39,731 nt of DNA from RUG472 sp045224495 (GCA_045224495.1 JBGVAK010000193.1:1-39731), one strand, 5' to 3'. Shown: positions 7,317-14,410, counted from the stretch's first letter. Notes: generated by a model from the sequence alone, not told the origin. Translations and numbers: made by a program.

Positions 7317-8000
7317 ATGGAAAAAAAGCACAACGAAAGCTGGGCCGCTTACACCCGCGGCACCCACCGCATCGGCCGCATCTGCACGGTCGTCACCCTT
7401 GTCCTATTGGTGGGCGCGCCCTTCCTTATGGGCACGTACCTGGGCGCCCTGCCGGACCTCTCCGCCGTGGCCAAAGCCTTCCTGTCCGTGGGCCTCGTCT
7501 GGACCGTCAGCAGCGTGGTGGAATTCCTCATCTACACCCCCATGCTGGGCGCGGGCGGCGGATACCTCGCTTTCATCACGGGCAACCTCATCAACATGAA
7601 GATCCCCTGCGCGGTCAACGCCCGGGACATCGTGGGCGCCAAAACGGGCACCCCGGAGAACGAGATCATCTCCACGCTCTCCATCGCCACCTCGTCCTTG
7701 GTGACCATCCTGGTGCTGGCTCTCGGCGTGCTCCTGCTGACCCCGCTGCAGCCCATCCTCCAGAGCGAAGCGCTGCAGCCCGCTTTCAGCAACGTGGTCC
7801 CCGCCCTCTTCGGGGCCATGGCCTATAAGTATTACCGCAACCATATGAACATAGCTGTGGCGCCTCTGGTGCTCATGAGCCTGCTGTTCGTCCTGGTGCC
7901 CAGCCTCATCGCCTCCACCAGCATGATGATCATCCCCTCGGGCGCTCTCGCCATCGGGATCGCCTGGCTCCTGTACCGGAAGCAAAGGAAAGGAAACTGA
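7317..8000 (+). CDS. Membrane protein, partner of DUF5058
   Basis: A 227-residue protein with about six membrane helices. A short charged N terminus (MEKKHNESWAAYTRGTHRIGR) precedes the first helix. The middle loop reads GGGYLAFITGNLINMKIPCAVNARDIVGAKTGTPENEIISTLSIATSS, a well-conserved-looking segment that could line a substrate path. It lies between the DUF5058 gene and the M20 gene, with only 13 and 1 bases of spacing, so the three form one operon. I know no named function for it. The likeliest role is the second subunit of a secondary or primary uptake system with DUF5058; channel or structural roles are possible. Confidence 0.7.
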   Translation: MEKKHNESWAAYTRGTHRIGRICTVVTLVLLVGAPFLMGTYLGALPDLSAVAKAFLSVGLVWTVSSVVEFLIYTPMLGAGGGYLAFITGNLINMKIPCAVNARDIVGAKTGTPENEIISTLSIATSSLVTILVLALGVLLLTPLQPILQSEALQPAFSNVVPALFGAMAYKYYRNHMNIAVAPLVLMSLLFVLVPSLIASTSMMIIPSGALAIGIAWLLYRKQRKGN

Positions 8001-8001
8001 T

Positions 8002-9429
8002 ATGCTGTACGTCGGGATCGTCCTCGCCATCCTCGTCCTGCTGCTGCTCGTCGCCCTGGTGCGCACGCTGCTGACCCCCACGCTCAAGAGCACCTACGTA
8101 GCTGATGAGCTGGAAGAGGTCTCCCTGCCCCTGGCCGAGAAGCTCTCCAAACTGGTCCAGTGCGACACCACCTCCTTTGACGACCAGAACGAGCCGGAGC
8201 GGTGGGAAGCCTTCCACCGGGTCCTTGAAGAGCTCTTCCCCCTGGTCCACGAGAAGCTGGAGATCACGGACATCGACGGGAACCTCCTGTACTACTGGCA
8301 AGGCAAGAGCCGGGAAAAGCCCATCCTGCTCATGAGCCACCAGGACGTGGTCCCTGCGGGCGGCGAGTGGAAATACCCGCCCTTCTCCGGCACCATCCAG
8401 GACGGCAAGGTCTGGGGCCGGGGCACCGCCGACACCAAGTGCTCCGTCATGGCCTTTCTGCAGGCGGTGGAAGAATTATTGGCCGAGGGCTACACCCCCG
8501 ACTGCGACGTATACCTGTCCTCCTCCTGCACGGAGGAGTGGGGCGGCGACGGCTGCCCCAAGCTGGTGGAGGAGATCCGCCGCCGGGGCGTGGACCTGTT
8601 CCTGGTCATGGACGAGGGCGGCGGCATCATCCGGGAGCCCATCGGCGGCATCCCCGGCAACTTCGCCATGGTGGGCATGTTCGAGAAGGGCAACGCCGAC
8701 GTGACCTTCACCGCCCGCGGCAAAGGCGGCCACGCCAGCGCCCCGGGGAAAAACACGCCCATCGACCGCCTCTCCGCCTTCGTGCTGGACGTGAACAAGT
8801 ATCCGTTCAAGAAAAAGCTGCTGCCCGAGGTCAGCGCCATGTTCAGCCGCCTTTCCGCCTACGGCTCCTTCCCCTTAAAGCTCCTGCTGGGGAACCTGTG
8901 GCTCTTCGGGCCCTTGCTGAAGGTGGCTCTGCCCGCCATCAGCCCCACCGCCGCCGCCATGCTGAGGACCACCGTGGCCTTCACCATGTCCTCCGGCTCT
9001 GACGCCTGCAACGTCCTACCCCGGACCGCTACCGTCAGCGCCAACCTCCGCTATATCCCGCACCAGGGGGAGAAGGAGACCTTGGCCATCCTCGATAGGC
9101 TGGCGAAGAAGCACGACATCGAGATGACCGTGATCCGCAGCGACGAGTATTCCCCTTCCTGCGACATCCGGGGCGAGGCCTTCCAATCTGTGGAAGCCGC
9201 TATCCGGGAGACCTTCCCGGGCCTGCCCGCCATCCCCTACGTGGTCACCGGCGCCACCGACGCCCGTTATTACCAGCGGTACTTCCAAAACTGCGTCCGC
9301 TTCGCCCCCGTGATCTACGGCCCCGAGCAGATGGCCGGCATGCACGCCCCCAACGAGAACATCGAATACAACTGCCTCCCCGGCGCCGTTCGTCTCTACA
9401 AGAATCTCATCAAGGGGCAGAAGAGGTAG
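8002..9429 (+). CDS. Membrane-anchored M20 family metallopeptidase
   Basis: A 475-residue protein. Residues 3-22 form an N-terminal membrane anchor. Zinc-binding residues of the M20 clan are all visible: His113 and Asp115 in LLMSHQDVVPAGG, Asp144 in GRGTADTK, the Glu178-Glu179 pair in SCTEEWGGDG, an Asp in the VMDEGG segment and His448 in AGMHAPNEN. The dimerisation lid lies between about 225 and 340. The pattern WKYPPFSGTIQDGKVWGRGT is that of the carboxypeptidase-S/PM20D1-like branch, which hydrolyses peptides or N-acyl amino acids. It ends an operon with two membrane proteins. Its last 18 codons occur again at 10974-11027 beyond an inserted nuclease gene, with only synonymous differences. 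Confidence 0.9.
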   Translation: MLYVGIVLAILVLLLLVALVRTLLTPTLKSTYVADELEEVSLPLAEKLSKLVQCDTTSFDDQNEPERWEAFHRVLEELFPLVHEKLEITDIDGNLLYYWQGKSREKPILLMSHQDVVPAGGEWKYPPFSGTIQDGKVWGRGTADTKCSVMAFLQAVEELLAEGYTPDCDVYLSSSCTEEWGGDGCPKLVEEIRRRGVDLFLVMDEGGGIIREPIGGIPGNFAMVGMFEKGNADVTFTARGKGGHASAPGKNTPIDRLSAFVLDVNKYPFKKKLLPEVSAMFSRLSAYGSFPLKLLLGNLWLFGPLLKVALPAISPTAAAMLRTTVAFTMSSGSDACNVLPRTATVSANLRYIPHQGEKETLAILDRLAKKHDIEMTVIRSDEYSPSCDIRGEAFQSVEAAIRETFPGLPAIPYVVTGATDARYYQRYFQNCVRFAPVIYGPEQMAGMHAPNENIEYNCLPGAVRLYKNLIKGQKR

Positions 9430-10987
9430 AAGAGAGGAGGACAATAGTGATTAAGCCTTCAACTTCTTCGGATGAGATTATTGTGTATTTCTATGTAAAA
9501 CGCTTTTTCCCAGAAGCTATCAATAGGTATAGATTTGCTTCATCATCTGAAGGAACATACGAAGCAGATGTTTTTATTCCAAGCATAAATGTCGCTATCG
9601 AGTATGATGGGTATTTTTGGCACAAGGACAAGTATGATAGAGATGTTAAAAAAACAGTTTTTCTTAACAATGGTGGGATATATGTGATACACATAAGAGA
9701 AACAGGGTTAGATTCTCTTCCGCAGTTTATTGGCCGTGAGTTCTGGCATAAAAAAAGGAAAACGGGTCGAGGGCTTCATACAAATGAATATATAACTTTG
9801 ATGATTAATGATTTAGCTCAGTTCTGTGATTATGAAAAAGCAAGAGAATTGGCTTCTTTTTCTTTATCATATGAACAGCACAAACTAAATCTACCAACAA
9901 TCAATTCACTAATCTATGATACAGTCGTCCCAAATTCAGTTGCCGATAGTCCTGCTCTTCTTTACTGGGATTATGAGAAAAACGGTCCTTTGAATCCCAA
10001 GCATATTCCAATGGGGACCGATATTCGAGTTTATTTGCGTTGCCCTGCAAACAATAGTATTAGTGTAAATGTTACAACCGCGAGTCAACAACAGAAATAC
10101 TTTCCTTCAAGCAAACTAAGCAAATATATATGCATCCTTTTTGGTCGAATAGAGATTTGCAAGGAAAGGTGCTCATTATATAACGAGGAAGCGAAAAAAT
10201 GTGTCGATTCCGTATGTGCAATTAAGCCTGTGCTTTGTGAAACTGATTATCTTTGGCTACAAAGAAATGCATTCAATGAGGATGAAATCATCCGCTATAT
10301 TCTAAATAATCGTTTAGAAGAAAGGATTTCAAGAGAAGACTTCTGTCACTGTTTTTTGGATGCGAATCGTTTTTTGCACGCTTCGACGTTTGTTAACATA
10401 ACCTCTTGCGAAACACTGAAGATATTAAAGAAAGTTCAGGATATGGATGGTTTCTTTTTTGTCCGCTTTGATGCAACACGATTTGATGATGATCAAACAA
10501 GACAAGATTTGTTTGATTATTTAGCTTACGCATTATGCAACATAAGAAATGATTTTAGAGGGACATATTTAAACGAGATATTCTGTACTTGTGTACAAAA
10601 GAAAGAGTTTCTATCTACGCAAATGCAGAAAGGTTTAAAGCGGATACAAAAGAAATTCTCCATTGAAACTATCTCACCGCAAATCGATCAATACCTCGGT
10701 AGAAAACAAAGGTGGAGAATGTTCGGCTTTATTAACACTTTGCGATAACTCCTTTTCTTCTGCGTGGTAGCATGGTAAACTATGTCAGATGCTTGGGATT
10801 CAATTCTATCTCATAAATTACGGAATGGAGCTATAAAAAGCATAAACCTTTATTAGGGAATTGATTAGATTAAGCAAATGATTCATTACTGCGGGCAGGA
10901 TAATAGTATTACTACTATCGAGACACAAATAATAAAGGTCTACAAAGAAACAAAAACATCCGAATCGCGACCCCTCCCCGGCGCCGT
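9375..10987 (+). mobile_element. Putative nuclease-bearing insertion at the 3' end of the M20 gene
   Basis: A 15-base sequence, CCTCCCCGGCGCCGT, occurs at both edges (9375-9389 and 10973-10987). After each copy the reading frame continues with the same protein end, VRLYKNLIKGQKR and stop. The nine differences in the final 54 bases are all synonymous. Between them is strongly AT-rich DNA with one gene, unlike the GC-rich surroundings. The second copy is followed by an operon terminator, so it looks like the original gene end. The upstream copy uses codons less common here (GTT, CGT, AAT, AGG, TAG), as if supplied by the incoming DNA to restore the target gene. No transposase or integrase is present. 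A decayed tandem paralogue is the main alternative. Confidence 0.55.
9447..10748 (+). CDS. Vsr-like endonuclease with a DUF4379-like segment
   Basis: A 433-residue protein started at GTG after GAGGAGG. Residues 38-86 match a Vsr-type PD-(D/E)xK nuclease fold: EADVFIPSINVAIEYDGYFWH supplies Asp41, Glu52, Asp54 and His59, followed by a YDRDVKK helix and the closing strand IYVIHIRE (Glu85). The block at 173-200, WDYEKNG followed by PLNPKHIPMGTDIRVYLRCP, looks like the start of the probable zinc-ribbon DUF4379 repeat, though the full set of paired cysteines is not evident. The rest (about 210-433) is cysteine-containing and unrecognised. Base composition and codon use are AT-rich and alien to the neighbours. 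It sits just after the M20 stop inside an apparent insertion, which points to a selfish or homing-type gene rather than a repair enzyme; no methylase partner is nearby. Confidence 0.68.
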   Translation: MIKPSTSSDEIIVYFYVKRFFPEAINRYRFASSSEGTYEADVFIPSINVAIEYDGYFWHKDKYDRDVKKTVFLNNGGIYVIHIRETGLDSLPQFIGREFWHKKRKTGRGLHTNEYITLMINDLAQFCDYEKARELASFSLSYEQHKLNLPTINSLIYDTVVPNSVADSPALLYWDYEKNGPLNPKHIPMGTDIRVYLRCPANNSISVNVTTASQQQKYFPSSKLSKYICILFGRIEICKERCSLYNEEAKKCVDSVCAIKPVLCETDYLWLQRNAFNEDEIIRYILNNRLEERISREDFCHCFLDANRFLHASTFVNITSCETLKILKKVQDMDGFFFVRFDATRFDDDQTRQDLFDYLAYALCNIRNDFRGTYLNEIFCTCVQKKEFLSTQMQKGLKRIQKKFSIETISPQIDQYLGRKQRWRMFGFINTLR

Positions 10988-11027
10988 GCGGCTGTACAAG
11001 AACCTGATCAAAGGCCAGAAGCGGTAA
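10974..11027 (+). pseudogene. Second copy of the M20 gene 3' end
   Basis: Eighteen codons reading LPGAVRLYKNLIKGQKR and TAA, identical in protein to the end of the intact M20 gene. The DNA differs at nine third or synonymous positions. No start codon or other M20 sequence precedes it; bases 10749-10972 upstream are AT-rich and without a recognisable gene. It is either the displaced original gene end or the last remnant of a paralogue. Confidence 0.75.
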
Positions 11028-11051
11028 CAAAACATACCCATAGCCAAAAGG

Positions 11052-11090
11052 AAAACGGCGGAGCCTCTTACAGAGGTCCCGACGTTTTTT
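11052..11090 (+). terminator. Intrinsic terminator of the M20 operon
   Basis: AAAACG and an interrupted GGAGCCTCT stem pair with AGAGGTCCC and CGTTTTTT; loop TAC. It follows the second M20 gene end by 25 bases and is convergent with the YdcF-like gene. Confidence 0.7.
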
Positions 11091-11118
11091 GGCGCTTGTG
11101 GCCGGTCCCGCCGCCGGA

Positions 11119-11994
11119 TCAGTTCAGCGGCGGCAGCTCGTGGATGTCGTAGGTGTTGTAGTAGATCTCATAGGCCGTCTCCGTATCCCCCGATAGCTCG
11201 ATGAGGGCGCCGGCCTGGAACATGGAGGAGAGGCTCCCCGAGGGCGCTTCCCATGCAGCGTCGGATACCACCGCCAGCCGTTCGCTGCCCGGGGTGGTGG
11301 CCCGCAGGATGGATTCCGCGGTAAAGAGCAGGAGCCCGGTGGCGATATGATAGTCGCTGGACACGATGGCGAGCTCCTTCACCTTCGGATACTGGGTCGT
11401 CAGGATATCGTAGGTGAAGATGGCGTTTTGGGCCGTGGTGAGGGAGTTGTCCTCCACGATCACCCGCTTGGGGTCGATGCCCTTCGAAATGAGCCATTTT
11501 GCCATCTCACCGGCTTCCGTGGCGGACGGGTTCTGGGTGGCCGTGCCGCCGCCGGTGCAGACGATATAGGCGTTGGGGTACTTCTCGGCGCTGTGCAGCA
11601 CCACCGTTAGCCGTTCGATCAGCTCGTCGCGCATGGCCCCGTCCGGCTTGAGTTGAAACCCCAGCACCACGATGCAGAGCTCGTCCGAATCCGGCAGCCC
11701 GTCGGGCAGCACGTCGTAATACAGCGGCATCTCCGCCTGCAGGAGCCTCCACAGGTCGGCGATTTTGCTCCAGCGCACGCCTAAATTCGGGTCGACTGCC
11801 GACAGCTCCGCCAGGAGCTCATCCATGCGCATCGTCGCCTCCTCGCCGTAATGGCCATAATCCACCACGAGCTCCTCTATGATCTGCTGGGCGTCCCGGG
11901 GCGGCTCCTCTTCGGACGCGTGCCCCACGGGCGCGAACAGCGGCAGCGCGACCAGGGCCGCGAGACACAGGACCAGCATGGCTTTACGCTTCAT
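11119..11994 (-). CDS. Secreted YdcF-like (DUF218) protein
   Basis: A 291-residue protein with a signal peptide: MKRKAMLVLCLAALVALPLFAPVGHA. After a helical linker (about 30-105) comes the DUF218 domain: CIVVLGFQLKPDGAMRDELIERL, then IVCTGGGTATQNPSATEAGEMAKWLISKGI and VEDNSLTTAQNAIFT, with SSDYHIATGLLLF near the end. The conserved GGG and the ExxxM and EDxSxxTxxNA blocks are intact. DUF218 proteins such as SanA and YdcF are envelope-associated and bind or act on nucleotide-sugar or peptidoglycan-like ligands; the reaction is not settled. I chose the start at 11994 because GGAGGAAAG lies just upstream and it begins the signal peptide; a longer frame is open for 34 codons more. Confidence 0.82.
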   Translation of the reverse strand: MKRKAMLVLCLAALVALPLFAPVGHASEEEPPRDAQQIIEELVVDYGHYGEEATMRMDELLAELSAVDPNLGVRWSKIADLWRLLQAEMPLYYDVLPDGLPDSDELCIVVLGFQLKPDGAMRDELIERLTVVLHSAEKYPNAYIVCTGGGTATQNPSATEAGEMAKWLISKGIDPKRVIVEDNSLTTAQNAIFTYDILTTQYPKVKELAIVSSDYHIATGLLLFTAESILRATTPGSERLAVVSDAAWEAPSGSLSSMFQAGALIELSGDTETAYEIYYNTYDIHELPPLN

Positions 11995-12033
11995 TTTTCT
12001 TTCCTCCCTTGCCACGGATTCTCTATTGATCCC

Positions 12034-12039
12034 ATTATA
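12034..12039 (-). promoter_or_regulatory. Extended -10 promoter of the YdcF-like gene
   Basis: On the minus strand TGC is followed by a perfect TATAAT. The -35 region is poor, as often seen with extended -10 promoters. Confidence 0.55.
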
Positions 12040-12121
12040 GCAGAGTCGTCGGAATAATGCTACCAGGATACAGTCGTCGCGCAAACTTGTCCCCATGGAG
12101 AGATAAGGGAGGCGGTACCCA

Positions 12122-12151
12122 TTGTCACGGAACGTGTTCCTGTGCTATACT
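12122..12151 (+). promoter_or_regulatory. Promoter of the dCMP deaminase gene
   Basis: TTGTCA (12122-12127), 18-base spacer, TATACT (12146-12151) with TGC just before the -10. It ends 26 bases before the start codon, leaving room for GGGAGGA. Confidence 0.65.
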
Positions 12152-12177
12152 GAAAAAAATACATTGGGAGGACGACT

Positions 12178-12597
12178 ATGGAACGGGTCAGCAAGCGGCA
12201 ATATTATCTGGACATCGCGGCGGAGGTGGCGCGCCGGTCCACGTGCCTCAGGCGCCAGTACGGGGCCGTCATCGTGAAGAACGACGAGATCGTGGCCACG
12301 GGCTACAACGGCGCCCCCCGGGGCGACGAAAACTGCTGCGACGTGGGCGTGTGCTGGCGGGAGGCCCACGGCATCCCCCACGGGGAGCAGTACGAGAAGT
12401 GCGTGGCCGTCCACGCCGAGTGCAACGCCATCATCTCGGCCAGCCGCAACGAGATGCTGGGCTCCACCTTGTACCTCTACGGCTTCGAGAACGGCAAGCC
12501 CCTGGAGAGGGCCGAGCCCTGCGTCATGTGCTCCCGCATGATCAAGAACGCCGGCATAGCCATGGTCATCAACCAGACGGAGGATAGGCCCGTCTGA
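12178..12597 (+). CDS. Deoxycytidylate (dCMP) deaminase
   Basis: A 139-residue cytidine deaminase-fold enzyme. The catalytic zinc site is complete: His79-Ala-Glu81 and PCVMC with Cys115 and Cys118. The upstream YNGAPRGDENC segment, with its extra Cys and His residues, is characteristic of dCMP deaminases of the ComEB type rather than free cytidine deaminases or guanine deaminases. It converts dCMP to dUMP, feeding thymidylate synthesis, in the cytosol. It has its own promoter and a GGGAGGA ribosome site and is a single-gene unit, oriented away from the YdcF-like gene. Confidence 0.9.
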   Translation: MERVSKRQYYLDIAAEVARRSTCLRRQYGAVIVKNDEIVATGYNGAPRGDENCCDVGVCWREAHGIPHGEQYEKCVAVHAECNAIISASRNEMLGSTLYLYGFENGKPLERAEPCVMCSRMIKNAGIAMVINQTEDRPV

Positions 12598-12635
12598 ACC
12601 TCCGATTTTTCCGGCCGAAAATCCCGTTTTTCCTC

Positions 12636-12664
12636 TTGACATTTCGGCTGCAGATGGCTACAAT
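12636..12664 (+). promoter_or_regulatory. Promoter of the tRNA-Arg gene
   Basis: TTGACA (12636-12641), 17-base spacer, TACAAT (12659-12664): a near-consensus strong promoter about 33 bases before the mature tRNA. Confidence 0.75.
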
Positions 12665-12697
12665 AGATAAGCGTTCCGGGCCCGCCCGGAACGGGAT

Positions 12698-12773
12698 GCG
12701 CCCATAGCTCAGCGGATAGAGTGCCCGGCTACGAACCGGTAGGTCGAGAGTTCGAATCTCCCTGGGCGCGCCA
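12698..12773 (+). tRNA. tRNA-Arg (anticodon ACG)
   Basis: A 76-base cloverleaf. The acceptor GCGCCCA pairs with TGGGCGC, the D arm contains AGCTCAGCGGATAGAGT, and the anticodon arm CCGGCTACGAACCGG has ACG in the loop. The T arm is AGAGTTCGAATCTCC-like with the invariant TTCGAAT. Discriminator G and an encoded CCA follow. ACG, with A34 normally converted to inosine, reads CGU, CGC and CGA. Confidence 0.95.
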
Positions 12774-12775
12774 AC

Positions 12776-12806
12776 AAAACAGACACCCCAACGGGGTGTC
12801 TGTTTT
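12776..12806 (+). terminator. Intrinsic terminator after tRNA-Arg
   Basis: AAAACAGACACCCC (12776-12789) and GGGGTGTCTGTTTT (12793-12806), a perfect 14-base stem with loop AAC. The A/T ends make it usable in both directions. Confidence 0.88.
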
Positions 12807-12815
12807 GTTATTTCT

Positions 12816-12989
12816 GCGCGCCCAGGGAGATTCGAACTGGGTTCGGCAGTGAATCAGGCCACAGTGTGGCCTGAGAGCCTCCCGTGAGCTTCGCCCGGCC
12901 TCACTGAAAACACCACACTGTGGTGTTTTCCGAGCGTTCGGCCCCCTGAGCGAGGCCGCAGCCGAGTGTGAGAATCTCCCTGGGCAGCC
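12816..12989 (+). repeat. Palindromic element bounded by copies of the tRNA-Arg 3' end
   Basis: Left edge: 12816-12837 is an exact reverse complement of the last 22 bases of the tRNA before CA (12750-12771). Right edge: GAATCTCCCTGGGC at 12972-12985 repeats the tRNA 3' end in direct orientation. Inside are two near-identical palindromes: TCAGGCCACA-G-TGTGGCCTGA (12854-12874) and GAAAACACCACA-C-TGTGGTGTTTTC (12906-12930), both centred on CCACANTGTGG. No gene is present in 12774-13091; the remainder is spacer and the next promoter. Confidence 0.7.
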
Positions 12990-13033
12990 ACGCGATTGCT
13001 ACTCCCGTTAGCAAAAGCCAAACCTCCACTTCA

Positions 13034-13062
13034 TTGACGCCGCTTCGTTCCGCGTTTATACT
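13034..13062 (+). promoter_or_regulatory. Promoter of the small unknown gene pair
   Basis: TTGACG (13034-13039), 17-base spacer, TATACT (13057-13062). It lies about 29 bases before the ATG at 13092. Confidence 0.65.
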
Positions 13063-13091
13063 ATACAAAAACACGATCGAGAGGATAAGAC

Positions 13092-13412
13092 ATGACCGAA
13101 ACCGGCAAACGATCCAATCAGGCGTGGACCATGGCCAAGGCGGACCTTTGCCGTGCGGTCCTCTCCTTGGGATTCCCGGCAGCTTTCGGAGACCTGCTGG
13201 CACGGGAGCTGGGCAGCCCCCGGTCCATGAGCCGCATGACGGCGTATCTGAGGAGCGTGCAGCCTCACAGCGTGGAGATGATCGTGGACGAGATGCTGGC
13301 CATCGCCAGCGAGGCGGAGACCTGGCGGGAGAGAAAGCAGAGCCAGGAGGCCCAGGCCGGCTACAACCGGTGGCTCCAGTACCGCCGACAACAGGGGGAC
13401 GAGGATGAGTAA
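13092..13412 (+). CDS. Small protein of unknown function
   Basis: A 106-residue, mostly helical, charged protein that I do not recognise. It has no signal peptide or membrane segment. The N-terminal half contains AWTMAKADLCRAVLSLGFPAAF and an RSMSRMTAYLRSVQPHS segment; the C-terminal third is rich in Glu, Gln and Arg and likely a single helix. A good promoter and a GAGAGG ribosome site support it as real. It overlaps the next short frame by eight bases, which suggests a two-gene unit. Its partner appears broken or frameshifted. It lies just beyond the tRNA-end element, a common position for accessory genes. Confidence 0.6.
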   Translation: MTETGKRSNQAWTMAKADLCRAVLSLGFPAAFGDLLARELGSPRSMSRMTAYLRSVQPHSVEMIVDEMLAIASEAETWRERKQSQEAQAGYNRWLQYRRQQGDEDE

Positions 13413-13562
13413 CCTGTACGACGACCTTATACAGAATCATATCATACCCTTCGCCTTCTTCGATCGGCCCTCCTGATATGGCCCTTCGATCCGGCGCAGG
13501 ACAAGGCCTATTCGGTCCGCGTGCTGGCCATCGAACGGGCGGACCGGCGTCTTGGCGGTTGA
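13405..13562 (+). pseudogene. Short gene with an apparent frameshift
   Basis: ATG at 13405 overlaps the stop of the upstream gene. Frame 0 gives MSNLYDDLIQNHIIPFAFFD followed by RPS and TGA (13474-13476). In the -1 frame, continuing across GGCCCTCCTG, sequence of good coding quality follows: IWPFDPAQDKAYSVRVLAIE then RADRRLGG, ending at TGA 13560-13562. Together they would make a protein of about 52 residues. Either a recent frameshift, a sequence error, or recoding explains this. The family is unknown to me. Confidence 0.4.
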
Positions 13563-13587
13563 CCGGTGCCGGCCTGTGTTGTATGAT
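13559..13587 (+). promoter_or_regulatory. Promoter of the DUF554 gene
   Basis: TTGACC (13559-13564), 17-base spacer, TATGAT (13582-13587). Forty-three bases separate it from the start codon. Confidence 0.6.
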
Positions 13588-13630
13588 GTGTACAGGAACC
13601 AGTATCTGAACGAAGGGGAGGGGACCGCTT

Positions 13631-14335
13631 ATGCCGAAAGGGATCATCACCAACGTGGCCGCCGTCGTGATCGGAGGCCTGCTGGGCTGCCTGCTGGGCA
13701 GCCGGGTGACAGAGCGGTGGAAGAAGCTCCTGAACGATCTCTTGGGCGTGTCCGCCATGACCATGGGCATCGTGCTGATCCTGAAGGTGAAGAACCTGTC
13801 CCCGGTGATCCTGTCCCTCCTGGTGGGCGGGGCTATCGGGGAGGCGCTGCAGCTCGAAAAGCGGGTGAACGGCCTGGTGGTCCGGGTGACGGAGCGGGTC
13901 CTCCGGGGCGAGGCCATGAGCGAAGCACACCTTATGCAGGTGGCCACGGTCATGGTCCTCTTCTGCTTCAGCGGCACGGGCTGGTACGGGGCCCTCTTCG
14001 AGGGCATGACCGGCGACGGCAGCATCCTCATCACCAAGGCCATCCTGGATCTGGTCACCGCCTGCATCTTCGCGACCCTGGTGGGGAAGATAGTCCCCTG
14101 CCTGAGCGTACCGCAGCTTATCATCATGCTCTTGCTGTTCTTCATCGCGGAGCCCCTTTCGCCCGTCATCACCCCCACCATGACGGCGGACTTCTCCGCC
14201 CTGGGCGGCATCATCACCTTTTGTGCTGGCCTGCGCATGACCCGCATCAAAGCGGATATCCGGGTTTTGAACCTGCTGCCCGCCCTGCCCTTAGCCTTCC
14301 TGTTCTCCGCCCTCTGGACGGCCTTTATCGGATAA
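13631..14335 (+). CDS. DUF554 family membrane protein
   Basis: A 234-residue polytopic membrane protein with about six to seven helices, matching the DUF554 (YdfK/YqgA) family. The signature opening PKGIITNVAAVVIGGLLGCLLGSRV is present, as are the GVSAMTMGIVLILK and GTGWYGALFEGMTGDGSILITKAILDL blocks. The family is believed to be a transporter or membrane regulator; no substrate is established. The start ATG follows GAAGGGGAGGG. It is a single-gene unit ending at a strong bidirectional terminator shared with the convergent hydrolase gene. Confidence 0.85.
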   Translation: MPKGIITNVAAVVIGGLLGCLLGSRVTERWKKLLNDLLGVSAMTMGIVLILKVKNLSPVILSLLVGGAIGEALQLEKRVNGLVVRVTERVLRGEAMSEAHLMQVATVMVLFCFSGTGWYGALFEGMTGDGSILITKAILDLVTACIFATLVGKIVPCLSVPQLIIMLLLFFIAEPLSPVITPTMTADFSALGGIITFCAGLRMTRIKADIRVLNLLPALPLAFLFSALWTAFIG

Positions 14336-14353
14336 GTTTTTACATACGGAAAA

Positions 14354-14400
14354 AACGGGACCCGTCCATACAGAGTGTCGACGGGTCCTGTTCTTTTTTT
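14354..14400 (+). terminator. Bidirectional intrinsic terminator
   Basis: AACGGGACCCGTC (14354-14366) pairs with GACGGGTCCTGTT (14380-14392); eight T follow on the right and six A precede on the left. It serves both convergent genes. Confidence 0.85.
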
Positions 14401-14410
14401 TCGTGATACG

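Noticed and set aside
12816..12837. Possible second, minus-strand tRNA
   Set aside because: Only the T-arm and acceptor sequence is present; there is no D arm or anticodon arm. It is a partial inverted copy, not a gene.
13471..13476. Programmed +1 frameshift at TCC-TGA
   Set aside because: The +1 frame reads into sequence that does not look like protein; the good continuation is in the -1 frame, so recoding of the known TCC-TGA kind is not supported.
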